Below, piece by piece: positions 54,766-63,607 of a DNA stretch of 64,000 nucleotides. This DNA comes from Clostridium tetanomorphum. GTDB lineage: Bacteria; Bacillota; Clostridia; Clostridiales; Clostridiaceae. Location: NCBI RefSeq assembly GCF_017873215.1, contig NZ_JAGGKA010000009.1:1-64000 (forward strand), given 5' to 3'. A model generated the notes under the pieces. That model was not told the origin of the DNA. It saw only the letters and a program-made list of their open reading frames with translations, and ran no database searches. Every line of letters begins with the position of its first letter. Within the stretch, counting starts at the first letter, position 1. A program made the translations under genes and the position numbers.

Positions 54766-56170
54766 AATAATAAAAGATAAATTTGAAAACTTAAAAGAAA
54801 ATAAACTAGATAATATAGAGGTTCCATCTGTATTTCATAATTGTATAGAAGATACTTTAACTTCTTTAGAAAATATAAAGCCTAAAAAGAAAAATAATAA
54901 AAAGAAACAAGTTATTGCTGCTGCCATAACCATAACTTGTTTAATTGGTATAGCTTTCTCTGTACCTACTCTAGCTAAAAATATACCTGCTATAAATAAT
55001 ATTTTAAATGGAAAATCTGTATTTGATTCTAAAGAAAAGAATCCCTCTAACTTTGGCTTAGATAACCCTAATTTAAAGGAATATACAAATGAAGTTAATC
55101 AATCTGTTAAAAGTAGTGGAATAACTATAACAGTAAAAGAAGCTACCTGTGATGGAAATAAAGTATTTTTAGGATACATCATTCAAGGTGAAAAAAATCT
55201 ACCAAGAACCCCTGATATTTTCCCTGGACATGCTACTACCATAGATGGCAAGATGCCTACAAGTGGTGGTTATGATTTTAAAGAGATAGATACTAACTCC
55301 TACATTATGAGAGAAGAAATTGATATATCTCCTTCAAATTCAATACCGGATAAATTTAGATTCACAACTAAATTCAGATCAATTTGCGGAATTAAAGGTG
55401 TGTGGGATTTTGACTTTATAGTATCTCAAGAAAACTTTAAAAACAAATGTAAAACTCTTAATATAAATAAGTACTATAACATAGACAACAATAAATTTAC
55501 TATAGAAAAATTATCTTTAACTCCAGTAAGTTCTGTATTAAATATGACTGCTAAAGGAACAGGTTTAGATAACCTATTTAATAAATCAGACAATAACTTT
55601 TTTAATAATCACCAAGTTTTGGTTACAAATGAAAAAGGTTATTTGCTAAAAACCCCAGGTTCTGGTTCCAAAAGTGATAAAAATTATTCTGAAGCTCGTA
55701 TTGAATTTATTCCTGAAGAAATTAATACTTATAAATCCATTAATATAAAAGTATTAAAAAAATCAATAGATAATATGCAGCTTAAAGACTGTAAAGTTAA
55801 ATATGAACTTCCTATAAAAAATACATCTTTGCCTAAGAAAATAACTACAGAAAAGTTTGGAAACATTACTATAAATAAAATTGATATGACTGATAATAAA
55901 CTCACTTTTAAGCTTAAACTTGAAGGAGATTACTCACCTTTATTATTAGAAAACATTTGGTTATGGAATAATAAAAAAGGATTTAATGAAGAAAGTACCT
56001 ATAGAGTTTTTTCTTTCAATAAAAAATTTGTAGATGGAGAATATATACTTGAAGAAAATATTGGCAAGGACTTTGTTTCTGACTATAAAGATCTTACAAT
56101 AGTTATATCTGATCCAAGCGAATATTATGAACCTTTAAAGGAATGTGAAACTAAAATAAATATAAATTAA
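54743..56170 (+). CDS. DUF4179 anti-sigma-like membrane protein
   Basis: A 475-residue protein encoded in overlap with the sigma factor gene. The first ~55 residues are charged helix facing the cytoplasm, where an anti-sigma site would be. One membrane helix follows (about 59-76). The extracytoplasmic part begins with the DUF4179 domain (about 80-215, with SSGITITVKEATCDGNKVFLGYII) and continues in beta-rich sequence like DUF5643. Pairs of ECF factor plus DUF4179 are widespread in clostridia and bacilli and are thought to sense wall stress. Start ATG 54743, because AAGGAGG lies just before it. Confidence 0.86.
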   Translation: MKEELMDRIIKDKFENLKENKLDNIEVPSVFHNCIEDTLTSLENIKPKKKNNKKKQVIAAAITITCLIGIAFSVPTLAKNIPAINNILNGKSVFDSKEKNPSNFGLDNPNLKEYTNEVNQSVKSSGITITVKEATCDGNKVFLGYIIQGEKNLPRTPDIFPGHATTIDGKMPTSGGYDFKEIDTNSYIMREEIDISPSNSIPDKFRFTTKFRSICGIKGVWDFDFIVSQENFKNKCKTLNINKYYNIDNNKFTIEKLSLTPVSSVLNMTAKGTGLDNLFNKSDNNFFNNHQVLVTNEKGYLLKTPGSGSKSDKNYSEARIEFIPEEINTYKSINIKVLKKSIDNMQLKDCKVKYELPIKNTSLPKKITTEKFGNITINKIDMTDNKLTFKLKLEGDYSPLLLENIWLWNNKKGFNEESTYRVFSFNKKFVDGEYILEENIGKDFVSDYKDLTIVISDPSEYYEPLKECETKININ

Positions 56171-56171
56171 C

Positions 56172-56217
56172 AAAAGGGTTGAAGAGGTACATATTATTAG
56201 TACTTCTTCAACCTTTT
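56172..56217. terminator. Convergent terminator at the phage boundary
   Basis: GGTTGAAGA-GTAC pairs with GTACTTCTTCAACC around ATATTATTA, with A and T runs on the outsides (56172-56217). It separates the plus-strand DUF4179 gene from the minus-strand phage holin. Confidence 0.75.
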
Positions 56218-56221
56218 AATA

Positions 56222-56623
56222 TTAATTTTCATATTTACTATTATCTATAGGCGCTGATTTTAACAAATTTGAGCCTTTAATTTGGCTATTTATTTCTCCT
56301 ACAATAGCTTCCCTAAAGTGGTTTAAATCTTCTTCTTTTAAATTAGGTATTTTTTTAATAAGCATTTCATCAAACAATTTTCTTTTTTCTTCTGCTGATT
56401 GAGGAATAAATTTAAACTGTTGCTCAACTACAAAATAAATACTTTTAGCAATATTATAAGTTTTATTATATTGTTCCATCCCTATTTTTTGTATAAGCTG
56501 CTCTCTTTTCTTATTTAAATAATCCACACCTATCCTAATTAAATAAGTAATAGTTAATCCTAATATGGATAATATAGATTTTATAACTATATCTACAACT
56601 CCATTTATTAATGTACTACTCAT
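56222..56623 (-). CDS. Phage holin, LLH family
   Basis: A 133-residue protein with one N-terminal membrane helix (about 8-32) and a charged helical tail, as in the LLH holin group. The KIGMEQYNKTYNIAKSIYFVVEQQF segment is typical. Holins make the membrane lesion that lets the amidase reach the wall. It is the last gene of the lysis cassette, 12 bases after the amidase gene. Confidence 0.82.
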   Translation of the reverse strand: MSSTLINGVVDIVIKSILSILGLTITYLIRIGVDYLNKKREQLIQKIGMEQYNKTYNIAKSIYFVVEQQFKFIPQSAEEKRKLFDEMLIKKIPNLKEEDLNHFREAIVGEINSQIKGSNLLKSAPIDNSKYEN

Positions 56624-56635
56624 GAAAATTCCCCC

Positions 56636-57397
56636 TTAAATTAAATCCTTATATCCCTTTGTTCTTGTAAAAATCCTTATGTTATTTCCTTCTTTTTCAT
56701 CATCTTGAAGGGATAGATAGTTATACTTATCTAAATGAATTATAAGTCTCCCCTTTTCTGGAACACTTTCTATATATCCAAGTCCATTAGTTCCTTTCCA
56801 TGTAATATAACAATTATCTGGAATACTATGATCTATAGGAGGAATAGTTACATCTTTTTCGTTACTAGAATTTTTTATATCTACTATATGCCCTGTTATT
56901 CCCTTTATAATTGCAGCTACTAAATTATATTTATTATAGATTTGGCAATCAGATTTGCTATCACAGAAAAAGCTTTCAATAAGTATTGCAGGCATACTTG
57001 TATATCTAAGAACATACAAATCATTTCTATACTTTGCTCCTCTATTCCTATAGCCTAACTTAGATATCTCATCACATATCCTATCTGCATAAACCTTTCC
57101 ACTACTACTGATATACTCTACTTCGCAGCCATTAGCTTCTCCATTAAAGGCATTCAAATGTAATGATACAAATAAATCTGCTTTATAGTAGTTTGCCATA
57201 TTAACTCTATATGCTAAACTTTGAATTAAAGATAATCCTTTCTGTGCAGGTGTTACATTGTAAACAATGTGCCCTAGTTTTTTTAAGCCTTCTATTACTA
57301 ATGTACCAAATTCTCTTACCGTACTTTCTTCATTTCTATACCCTTCTGCCCCTCTGTCTTGCCCAGTTCCATGTCCAAAATCTACTGCTATTTTCAT
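56636..57397 (-). CDS. Phage N-acetylmuramoyl-L-alanine amidase (endolysin)
   Basis: A 253-residue endolysin. Residues 1-170 are an Amidase_3 zinc domain: DFGHGTG (His), RNEESTVREFG (Glu), LFVSLHLNAF (His) and ILIESFFCD (Glu). About residues 190-253 form a small C-terminal domain, probably wall-binding (CYITWKGTNGLGYIE...). It cuts the amide bond between muramic acid and the peptide. It lies between XhlA-like and holin genes, as in PBSX-type lysis cassettes. No signal peptide, so it relies on the holin. Confidence 0.92.
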   Translation of the reverse strand: MKIAVDFGHGTGQDRGAEGYRNEESTVREFGTLVIEGLKKLGHIVYNVTPAQKGLSLIQSLAYRVNMANYYKADLFVSLHLNAFNGEANGCEVEYISSSGKVYADRICDEISKLGYRNRGAKYRNDLYVLRYTSMPAILIESFFCDSKSDCQIYNKYNLVAAIIKGITGHIVDIKNSSNEKDVTIPPIDHSIPDNCYITWKGTNGLGYIESVPEKGRLIIHLDKYNYLSLQDDEKEGNNIRIFTRTKGYKDLI

Positions 57398-57410
57398 CTA
57401 ATCACCTTCT

Positions 57411-57635
57411 TTATTTAAATGTTATAATCGTACTGATTATTCCTAAAATAATAGCTCCAGCGATTGTTCGCCAGAGCCATTTTAAATTATCTTCTATTTC
57501 AGCTATGTCTTTTTCATTTTGACAAGCTTTAATATAAGCCATATCTGCCTTTTCTTTAGTACTATTATAACTATCTATTTTAGTTTCAATTCTTACTATT
57601 CTCTCTAAAATTTCTTGCTGTATATCTTTGTCCAT
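57411..57635 (-). CDS. XhlA/hemolysin-like phage lysis protein
   Basis: A 74-residue protein: a helical soluble part (RIVRIETKIDSYNSTKEKAD) and one C-terminal membrane helix (about 52-72, WRTIAGAIILGIISTIITF). This is the XhlA pattern of PBSX-like phages, where it works with holin and amidase. It precedes the amidase by 13 bases. Confidence 0.82.
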   Translation of the reverse strand: MDKDIQQEILERIVRIETKIDSYNSTKEKADMAYIKACQNEKDIAEIEDNLKWLWRTIAGAIILGIISTIITFK

Positions 57636-57732
57636 ATCTAACCTCCAGTACTTTAAAATTAGGCAAAATAAAAAGACCCTATTAGGTAGATGCTTGATTT
57701 ATTGTTATTTTGAGTTGTGTCGTAGTAGTTTT

Positions 57733-57867
57733 CTATTGTGTAATAAGTTCTTCTCCAGTAATAGTTTTAAATTCTTCTTTGCTAATTACATTCCATTTAG
57801 CAGCCTCCTTTAAATCTTCTAACTTTAGATACCCTTCTTTATAAAATAAGCTATAAAAATCAAACAT
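57733..57867 (-). CDS. XkdX-like small phage protein
   Basis: A 44-residue protein starting with ATG at 57867 after GGAGG. Sequence pattern FYSLFYKEGYLKLEDLKEAA, with WNVISKEEFKTITGEE at the end, is the XkdX family found between tail fibre and lysis genes of PBSX-like phages. The gene starts one base after the stop of the previous one. Function unknown. Confidence 0.82.
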   Translation of the reverse strand: MFDFYSLFYKEGYLKLEDLKEAAKWNVISKEEFKTITGEELITQ

Positions 57868-57868
57868 A

Positions 57869-58252
57869 CTATTTACCTCCTAATTGATTTATTTTTATAT
57901 TTAAATTACTTACTTGCTGTGCTAATTGACTTATCATAGCATCTTTCTTTTTATTTTCTACAGTCAATTCTGCTAATGTCTTTGTGAAAGTTTCTTTTTC
58001 TATATTTTCTTTTGGTTTTAATATATCTTCATATTCATAGAAAATAATGTTTTCTACTGGATTATAATACATTATAGATTGTTTACCTTCTATTTGCTGT
58101 GGTTCTGAAATACCTTCTATAAGTATACCTTCCTGTTCTAACTGTTCTTTGGTTTTATTCAAACCATTTGTACTATCAAAAGGCATATAATGTTTGTAGC
58201 CTATATCGTATTTTGAGTCTGTTATTTTATTTAAGTTTTTTATAAATATCAT
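57869..58252 (-). CDS. Hypothetical phage tail-region protein
   Basis: A 127-residue protein with no family I recognise. The first part is mixed; residues 85-125 form a coiled coil (ENKKKDAMISQLAQQVSNLNIKI). Position directly before XkdX fits tail-fibre-associated or assembly proteins. It is followed one base later by the XkdX gene. Confidence 0.7.
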   Translation of the reverse strand: MIFIKNLNKITDSKYDIGYKHYMPFDSTNGLNKTKEQLEQEGILIEGISEPQQIEGKQSIMYYNPVENIIFYEYEDILKPKENIEKETFTKTLAELTVENKKKDAMISQLAQQVSNLNIKINQLGGK

Positions 58253-58267
58253 ATTTTTATTCCCCCC

Positions 58268-59284
58268 CTATATTAATTTTCTTTTAGTATCTTTTTTTAG
58301 ACAAATAGTAGAAAAATCACATTTTTTATTAACGCCATTTGAAGCTGGAAATTGAATACTTGCAGTTGGTGATAAATTAAAAAGAAATAAATTATTTAAA
58401 TTATCTACAGCAATAGGTATTCCATTAGATAAATCAATCGGTGTTTTTTTATGATTCGCCACATTTAAATCTACACTAATCAAATCATAAGTTTCATTTA
58501 GCATATATTCACCCCATTTGCTTAATAATAAAGTTTCAGTGCAATAAAAAATATTATTCATTACACCGACAATAGATATACTACCTGAATTTACTTTATA
58601 CAAACATATTGATTGTAAATCAAAATTAATTTTTTCCAATGTACCGCCTGAATAATTATATATACCAGTAGTATCACTGTATGTTTTATCAACATTTATA
58701 GATCGGTTTACAGAAATTATAATATTTCCACTTGTGTCAATTTTTAAAGCTTGAGAAATAGAAAATCCATATATTGAATTATTACAATACACCAATTTAT
58801 CTATATCTAAATTTTTTGTTAGAACTACTTGACCTTTTAAATTAGATTTTACAAAAGTTCCGCGGTTAACTATGAAGTAAATATAATCTCCATCTGTTAT
58901 AACATTTCCTAATGAAAAACCATCACGAATATTTAATGGTTTTAAATCAATTGGAATTATTGTGTCATTTGTAATATTAATAATTGATAAATCATATTTG
59001 CCCATTGCATTAACTCTTTCATAGAAAATAGCAACATAATTAGCACTTATAATTTTCATTGATATAATTTGTCTTGCAGTAGTTATTATCCCTTTTATTA
59101 TTTTTTTTGTTAGGTTTTTATTATCAATAACTACTAAAGATACATAATTAGAGGACTGTAGAATATATGATGTTTTTCCAAAGTCACAATCAATTGTTTT
59201 TGATAATGCAATTTGTTCAAAAACAATTTCAAAATCTCCAATTAGTTTTTTTTTAGCATTAAAATGATCTGTTATGTTAATCAT
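58268..59284 (-). CDS. Phage tail-associated beta-rich protein
   Basis: A 338-residue protein of repeated beta strands (for example FSLGNVITDGDYIYFIVNRG and NNSIYGFSISQALKIDTSG), reminiscent of a beta-propeller. No catalytic motif is seen. In position it corresponds to tail-fibre or receptor-binding proteins. The frame goes upstream to 59317, but AAAGGAG precedes the ATG at 59284, which is one base after the stop of the gene before. Confidence 0.65.
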   Translation of the reverse strand: MINITDHFNAKKKLIGDFEIVFEQIALSKTIDCDFGKTSYILQSSNYVSLVVIDNKNLTKKIIKGIITTARQIISMKIISANYVAIFYERVNAMGKYDLSIINITNDTIIPIDLKPLNIRDGFSLGNVITDGDYIYFIVNRGTFVKSNLKGQVVLTKNLDIDKLVYCNNSIYGFSISQALKIDTSGNIIISVNRSINVDKTYSDTTGIYNYSGGTLEKINFDLQSICLYKVNSGSISIVGVMNNIFYCTETLLLSKWGEYMLNETYDLISVDLNVANHKKTPIDLSNGIPIAVDNLNNLFLFNLSPTASIQFPASNGVNKKCDFSTICLKKDTKRKLI

Positions 59285-59285
59285 T

Positions 59286-59756
59286 TTATAGTTTTTCTCC
59301 TTTCCATTCGTTATCAAAATATATTTGGGTTAAAATAATTGTATCAGTAACTGTAATTCCATTTACTGTGTAAAAAGTAATTGTTCTAGTAGTATAATTC
59401 GGAGACACTCCACCACTTAATACTGATTTTTCTAATAGAGTTCCATTAAGTCTATATTTTTCAACTCTTGTGTCTATACCATTTTCATCAGTATCGAACT
59501 TTTTTATATAGAATTTTTGTTGCTGAATAATATCAGCCAATTGCAACTCAACTGAAGTTCCAGAATTTGTTTTTATATCTGCTGCATTTAATACGACCGC
59601 ACCTGTTTTCCCATTTACAGATTTAACACTTCCCGCATTACTTTCAACTTCTTTTACTTTTTTATCTAATATGTCAGCATTGTAATTAAGATCCTCAATG
59701 TTAACTGCATCATTTCCATCTGGTTTTCTTAATCCATAATTAGCTGTAAGTTTCAT
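59286..59756 (-). CDS. Phage tail fibre-like protein
   Basis: A 156-residue protein. The N-terminal YGLRKPDGNDAVNIEDLNYN is a common baseplate-attached fibre start. SVKSVNGKTGAVVLNAADI, a motif of tail fibres, lies near residues 43-61. The rest may be a beta tip. It ends just before the beta-rich protein gene. Confidence 0.75.
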   Translation of the reverse strand: MKLTANYGLRKPDGNDAVNIEDLNYNADILDKKVKEVESNAGSVKSVNGKTGAVVLNAADIKTNSGTSVELQLADIIQQQKFYIKKFDTDENGIDTRVEKYRLNGTLLEKSVLSGGVSPNYTTRTITFYTVNGITVTDTIILTQIYFDNEWKGEKL

Positions 59757-59767
59757 TTCTATCCCTC

Positions 59768-60385
59768 CTATTCATAGACTCTTATTTCATCCCATGTTTT
59801 ATTTTTAATTTTATCCCATACTAAATTTAATTCCTTAATTTTATTCCAAACAGTGCATGTATACTGGAAATCATAATATAAATGGGATGGTTTTATTAAA
59901 TTTAGCATGTCTTTAAACGCAGCTAGGTTTCTTGGAATTCCTTTTACACCTATAAATTTAACTATAAAATAATTGTTTTCCGCATGTTCTATTATTTCTA
60001 CCTCTCCACCACTGAAAGTTTGAGCAACTTCTTTTATAAATTGCTTTGTAATGGTTCCTGTTCCTCTTTTTTTAGCTTTTAGAATCTCTCTTCTTTCTTC
60101 ATAGGATTTATTTATATCTGTAGATAATGCATATTCTTCTTCCCATAGACTTAATCCCCAAGTGGCAGTATCTATAAAACATTGTTTAACTAAATCTTCT
60201 TTTTGCCAATTTAATAAGGCTAATTCATATCCTACTGCATTATTCCATACTTTAAATTCTTTTACCTGTCGTAAAGCTGGTGGTAAATATGCTAATAAAT
60301 CTGGTCTATATAATTCAATTTCTTCTTCTGTTATTGCAAATTCATTTCCATACTGGTTAGTACCATACTTTATAGAGCCATACAC
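59768..60385 (-). CDS. YmfQ/XkdU-like tail (baseplate) protein, DUF2313
   Basis: A 205-residue protein of the YmfQ (DUF2313) family, seen in Mu-like and PBSX-like phages after the baseplate J gene. ALLNWQKEDLVKQCFIDTATWGLSLWEEEY and SYEERREILKAKKRGTGTITKQFIKEVAQTF are family parts. It is a baseplate component. Here a 299-residue fibre gene lies between it and baseplate J, which is unusual. Confidence 0.85.
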   Translation of the reverse strand: MYGSIKYGTNQYGNEFAITEEEIELYRPDLLAYLPPALRQVKEFKVWNNAVGYELALLNWQKEDLVKQCFIDTATWGLSLWEEEYALSTDINKSYEERREILKAKKRGTGTITKQFIKEVAQTFSGGEVEIIEHAENNYFIVKFIGVKGIPRNLAAFKDMLNLIKPSHLYYDFQYTCTVWNKIKELNLVWDKIKNKTWDEIRVYE

Positions 60386-60388
60386 TTA

Positions 60389-61288
60389 TTACACCCCCTT
60401 TAGGTTATTCCAAGTTACGGAACCTTTTTTCATGTAGGTATCGTCGTGATTATGCTGAGCTGGTGGAAGTGATGTAGGTTTATTCCTAAGGCTATTATAA
60501 TCCCCACTAAATGCAACATAATGAAGTCCTGTAATCATAGAGGATGGATGTGTTGATGGGTGTATATAGTTATTGGCATTATCTTGTATTGCTGCAAGTT
60601 TTCGCTTCTCTAATAGAGTATAATCTTCTGAAGAAAGATTTTTTCCCTGTATTTTATCAACTTTACTACTTAGTAAATTCATTATTGTTGCAGCAAAGTT
60701 AGGGTCATTTCCTAGTGCATCTGCAATTTCTTTAAAAGTATCTAAAGTTTCTGGTGCTGTACCTATTAAGTTATTTATCTTTTGTAATACTTCCTCTTTA
60801 GTAAATATATTATCTTTATCAGCTTTTTTTAATAATTCTGTATCTACATATGTTTTATCGGATTTACTTTTTTCAAGTAAGTTAGTGGTATTTTTCAAGT
60901 TCCTTACTTCTAAATCATTGAAATCTTTATATCTATCTATTTCTTTTTGAGTATTTGCAATGCTTTGTTGAACAATATTAATATCCTCTGCCTCAACTGT
61001 ATCTCCTTGTGTTTCATAGGTAATATATACTTTAGATGTTTTAGAAAATATTTTTATTATCTTTTTCCATGGAGCATTACTTGGAGTTGATAGTATAAAA
61101 TTTTCTATTTTTTCACCTGTTAGCTTTGATGCTGTAAAAACTCTTACACTAGAACTAATTACATTGCCATGTTTAAGTTCTTCCTCATATATTCCATCTG
61201 TTAAAGTAACTTCTTCTTCAATGCTGTAAGTATTGCCATTTATCTTATCTAACTTATCATTAAATTTATCTATTTCTTTGGGATACAT
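60389..61288 (-). CDS. Phage tail fibre protein between baseplate J and YmfQ
   Basis: A 299-residue protein. The start is a beta domain (TLTDGIYEEELKHGNVISSSVRVF); the middle is coiled (EIDRYKDFNDLEVRNLKN). APETLDTFKEIADALGNDPNFAATI is the fibre repeat seen in many tail fibres, and the end carries HPSTHPSSMITGL and the beta-turn QHNHDD. It stops soon after (TWNNLKGV), shorter than full-length fibres, so it may be a truncated or modular piece. Confidence 0.75.
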   Translation of the reverse strand: MYPKEIDKFNDKLDKINGNTYSIEEEVTLTDGIYEEELKHGNVISSSVRVFTASKLTGEKIENFILSTPSNAPWKKIIKIFSKTSKVYITYETQGDTVEAEDINIVQQSIANTQKEIDRYKDFNDLEVRNLKNTTNLLEKSKSDKTYVDTELLKKADKDNIFTKEEVLQKINNLIGTAPETLDTFKEIADALGNDPNFAATIMNLLSSKVDKIQGKNLSSEDYTLLEKRKLAAIQDNANNYIHPSTHPSSMITGLHYVAFSGDYNSLRNKPTSLPPAQHNHDDTYMKKGSVTWNNLKGV

Positions 61289-61291
61289 TAT

Positions 61292-62356
61292 CTACACCTC
61301 CAAAGTTATATGTCTTAATACAGGTATTTCTTCATCTTCAAGTCCTATATTTTTTATATCACCATTAATTTTAAAATTCATATAATCTAAAACCCCTGGT
61401 ACATTTAAAAGTAAATTACTTGATTTTGCATAACTTACATAGGTATCATTAAAGGCTATTTCTTTAAACAAATTGTTGATTTTACATATAAATTCTTCTT
61501 GAACCTGTGCTATATTGTAATTATTAGCTAATGTTATACTTGCACTTATGTCGATAGCTTTTTCCTTTGCCCCTATAACAGTAACTTTCGCTCCTATAGG
61601 TCTATTTTTTTCTATATATTCATAGGCTTTTTTAATTAAATTTTCCGTTGGTGCTTTCTTGTTTTCATCTACAATAACTATCTTTACTGTTCCATTCCCA
61701 CTCCAAAGTGGAAATACTTTTGCTCCTCCAACTCCTGGTACCTCTAAAGCCCACTGTTTATAATGATTGTCATTTCCAGATGTAACTGGTTTTTGTATCT
61801 TGCTAAAATATCTATCTACCAAACTATTATCATCTTCTATATCAGTTCCCCCTTCTGTGGAAACTTCATTTGTTACTTTTGCAACTCCTAAAATTTGAAC
61901 TGGAAGTTCTTTAATAGTGTTAGCTGCTACTAAATATATAGACCCTACTTCTAACGCCTGTATGGGAATAATTGCTTCTCCATTAGTAATAGTTCCATCC
62001 TTTAAAGTTTTAAATTGTAATCCTAATTCAGTTTGCACTATGGTTCCTGCTGGAATATAAGTATCATCAATCCCCATAAAGGTTTCTTTTCCTAAGGCAT
62101 AGGTTCCTGTTTTTCTAGAGATGCCGCTTTCCAAGGCTCTCATTTCTATTTCCTCACTATATCCATTTTTGATAGCACTTTTTATAAAAACTCTATTTAA
62201 TATTTCATCTAGTTTAGTTTTAACCTGTGCTAATTCCTGACTTATAGGAGAAAAAACATCATAAAAAAAAGAACCTTGTGATTTATTTAAATCATTTGGA
62301 ACCTTATTAAACATTCTATTTCTTATTTCTTCATCGGATTCTTTGTACAAATACAT
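61292..62356 (-). CDS. Baseplate J family protein
   Basis: A 354-residue protein of the baseplate J/gp47 type (XkdT-like), forming the wedge of contractile-tail baseplates. Seen are the start YKESDEEIRNRMFNKVPNDL, GSFFYDVFSPISQELAQVKTKLDEIL, TGTYALGKETFMGI, VNEVSTEGGTDIEDDNSLVDRYFSKIQKPVTSGND and VPGVGGAKVFPLWSGNGTVKI. Contractile tail implied. The ribosome site (GAGGTG) precedes the ATG, three bases upstream. Confidence 0.92.
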   Translation of the reverse strand: MYLYKESDEEIRNRMFNKVPNDLNKSQGSFFYDVFSPISQELAQVKTKLDEILNRVFIKSAIKNGYSEEIEMRALESGISRKTGTYALGKETFMGIDDTYIPAGTIVQTELGLQFKTLKDGTITNGEAIIPIQALEVGSIYLVAANTIKELPVQILGVAKVTNEVSTEGGTDIEDDNSLVDRYFSKIQKPVTSGNDNHYKQWALEVPGVGGAKVFPLWSGNGTVKIVIVDENKKAPTENLIKKAYEYIEKNRPIGAKVTVIGAKEKAIDISASITLANNYNIAQVQEEFICKINNLFKEIAFNDTYVSYAKSSNLLLNVPGVLDYMNFKINGDIKNIGLEDEEIPVLRHITLEV

Positions 62357-62372
62357 TCACCTCCTAGTAGCA

Positions 62373-62402
62373 ACAGTTCTAGCAATTATATGCTAGAGCT
62401 GT
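62373..62402. terminator. Hairpin before baseplate J
   Basis: ACAGTTCTAGCA (62373-62384) can pair with TGCTAGAGCTGT (62391-62402), one mismatch. It lies between the frameshifted phage ORF and baseplate J. It lacks a strong U run on the minus strand, so it may be an attenuator. Confidence 0.4.
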
Positions 62403-62450
62403 TTTAAATTTATATATTTTGAAATATTTTTCTTATAAATGTATTAACCT

Positions 62451-62612
62451 TTAAGCATCTATTGTACTCTTTAAGATATAATCCTCTATAGCTTTTCTAT
62501 AATCTGTATTAGTTACATCATCAAGCACATAAGTTTTTTGTGTTTTTGGATTTAGCCCTCCATTAACTATCCTCTCTGCACATATCCTTACTATTACCAT
62601 ATTAACTTCCAT
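62451..62612 (-). CDS. Second half of a possibly frameshifted phage tail protein
   Basis: A 53-codon frame from ATG 62612, ending with DYRKAIEDYILKSTIDA. It has no ribosome site of its own. The frame is open further upstream to the end of the previous gene, and reads RERAELENQLLLQADNNF, so it is very probably the rest of that protein reached by a -1 slip or split by an indel. As a start, ATG 62612 is only the first possible one. Confidence 0.55.
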   Translation of the reverse strand: MEVNMVIVRICAERIVNGGLNPKTQKTYVLDDVTNTDYRKAIEDYILKSTIDA

Positions 62613-62650
62613 TATAAAATTATTATCTGCTTGTAAAAGCAGTTGATTTT

Positions 62651-62914
62651 CTAGTTCTGCCCTTTCTCTTTTAACTTTTCTTCTTCTGTTTCTATATGCT
62701 CTATAAGTTCAAATTCTAATTCACATGTATCAAAACTTTTTACTTTAATTGAATTAATTCCATTTTTAAGTTTATTAAATTCATCATTATATTTGCCAAC
62801 AGGTAATTCTATACATATTAACTCTCCAATCTTCTCTTGCTCAATTTCACTTTCTCCCCACATCATTAAGGTTTTATTATTAGTTTTATCTACAATTAAT
62901 CTTCTTCCTTGCAT
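62651..62914 (-). CDS. Small phage tail-region protein with possible -1 frameshift
   Basis: An 87-residue protein: RRLIVDKTNNKTLMMWGESE, then IGELICIELPVGKYNDEF and an acidic coil ending KLKEKGQN. The AGGAGG ribosome site at 62921-62926 fits ATG 62914 and not the earlier ATG. Near its 3' end the minus strand reads TTAAAAG (62668-62674), a slippery-type site, and the -1 frame continues into the next ORF with natural sequence. No family recognised. Confidence 0.65.
   Translation of the reverse strand: MQGRRLIVDKTNNKTLMMWGESEIEQEKIGELICIELPVGKYNDEFNKLKNGINSIKVKSFDTCELEFELIEHIETEEEKLKEKGQN
62668..62674 (-). other. Possible -1 frameshift site
   Basis: On the minus strand TTAAAAG is read as TTA AAA G in the first frame; a -1 slip on the four A bases gives AGA GAA AGG and leads into the second ORF. 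A sequencing or natural indel in the A run is the alternative. Confidence 0.4.
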
Positions 62915-62924
62915 ATTAATCCTC

Positions 62925-63596
62925 CTATTCATATGCTATAAATCTGTATTCGCCATACTTAGGTGAACTACTTCCACCATTATTAAAGTTATAGGAAACT
63001 GTGTTATTTGAATCTACTTTAATACCACTATTTTCTTCTAATCCTTTAATATATATACTTTCAAGCTTTGATCCAACCCAACCCCAGTGATTATTTAATA
63101 TTACAATTAAATAAGGCGTGAATTGCAAAGTAGCAATATTAACAATTTTATAAGTATTCCCTGGTATCATTCCAACATCACCAGTAGAGGTATAAGTCCT
63201 TTTTCCAATATTTATATTTAGAATTTTATTAATTAACCTCTCTAAATCTTCTGTGCCAATACTTTGTTGCCCTTTAGCACTTAGATTTTTTACCAAAACA
63301 TTTTTTAATGCCTGCGTTTTATTTTTTAGGGTAGCAAAAGTATCCGCGTAAGCTAACGGGTTGCCAATAACGTCTACCCAAAAGTTCTTACCATTACTGG
63401 CAAACTGAAAAGCCTCATCAGCTCTTTTTTTAGCAGCTTCAGCTGTAGTTTGTGCTGTGCCTACATTTGTTGATACCGTAGATATTTGTGAATTAAGATA
63501 TTTATCATTTTCAACTAATTTATCTAGCCTTTTATTAAATTCTTCTGCATGTCCTTTTGTATTGGTAGTAAATTTTTCTATACTTTCGTTAAACAT
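62925..63596 (-). CDS. Phage tail fibre protein
   Basis: A 223-residue protein. The first 75 residues are a coiled coil (NKRLDKLVENDKYLNSQIST, TAQTTAEAAKKRADEAFQFA). The middle is helical (SAKGQQSIGTEDLERLINKI). The C-terminal part is beta-rich: TSTGDVGMIPGNTYKIVNIA and GGSSSPKYGEYRF at the end. This fits a short trimeric tail fibre. It is followed 10 bases later by the 87-residue gene. Confidence 0.78.
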   Translation of the reverse strand: MFNESIEKFTTNTKGHAEEFNKRLDKLVENDKYLNSQISTVSTNVGTAQTTAEAAKKRADEAFQFASNGKNFWVDVIGNPLAYADTFATLKNKTQALKNVLVKNLSAKGQQSIGTEDLERLINKILNINIGKRTYTSTGDVGMIPGNTYKIVNIATLQFTPYLIVILNNHWGWVGSKLESIYIKGLEENSGIKVDSNNTVSYNFNNGGSSSPKYGEYRFIAYE

Positions 63597-63607
63597 TTAT
63601 ACACCTC

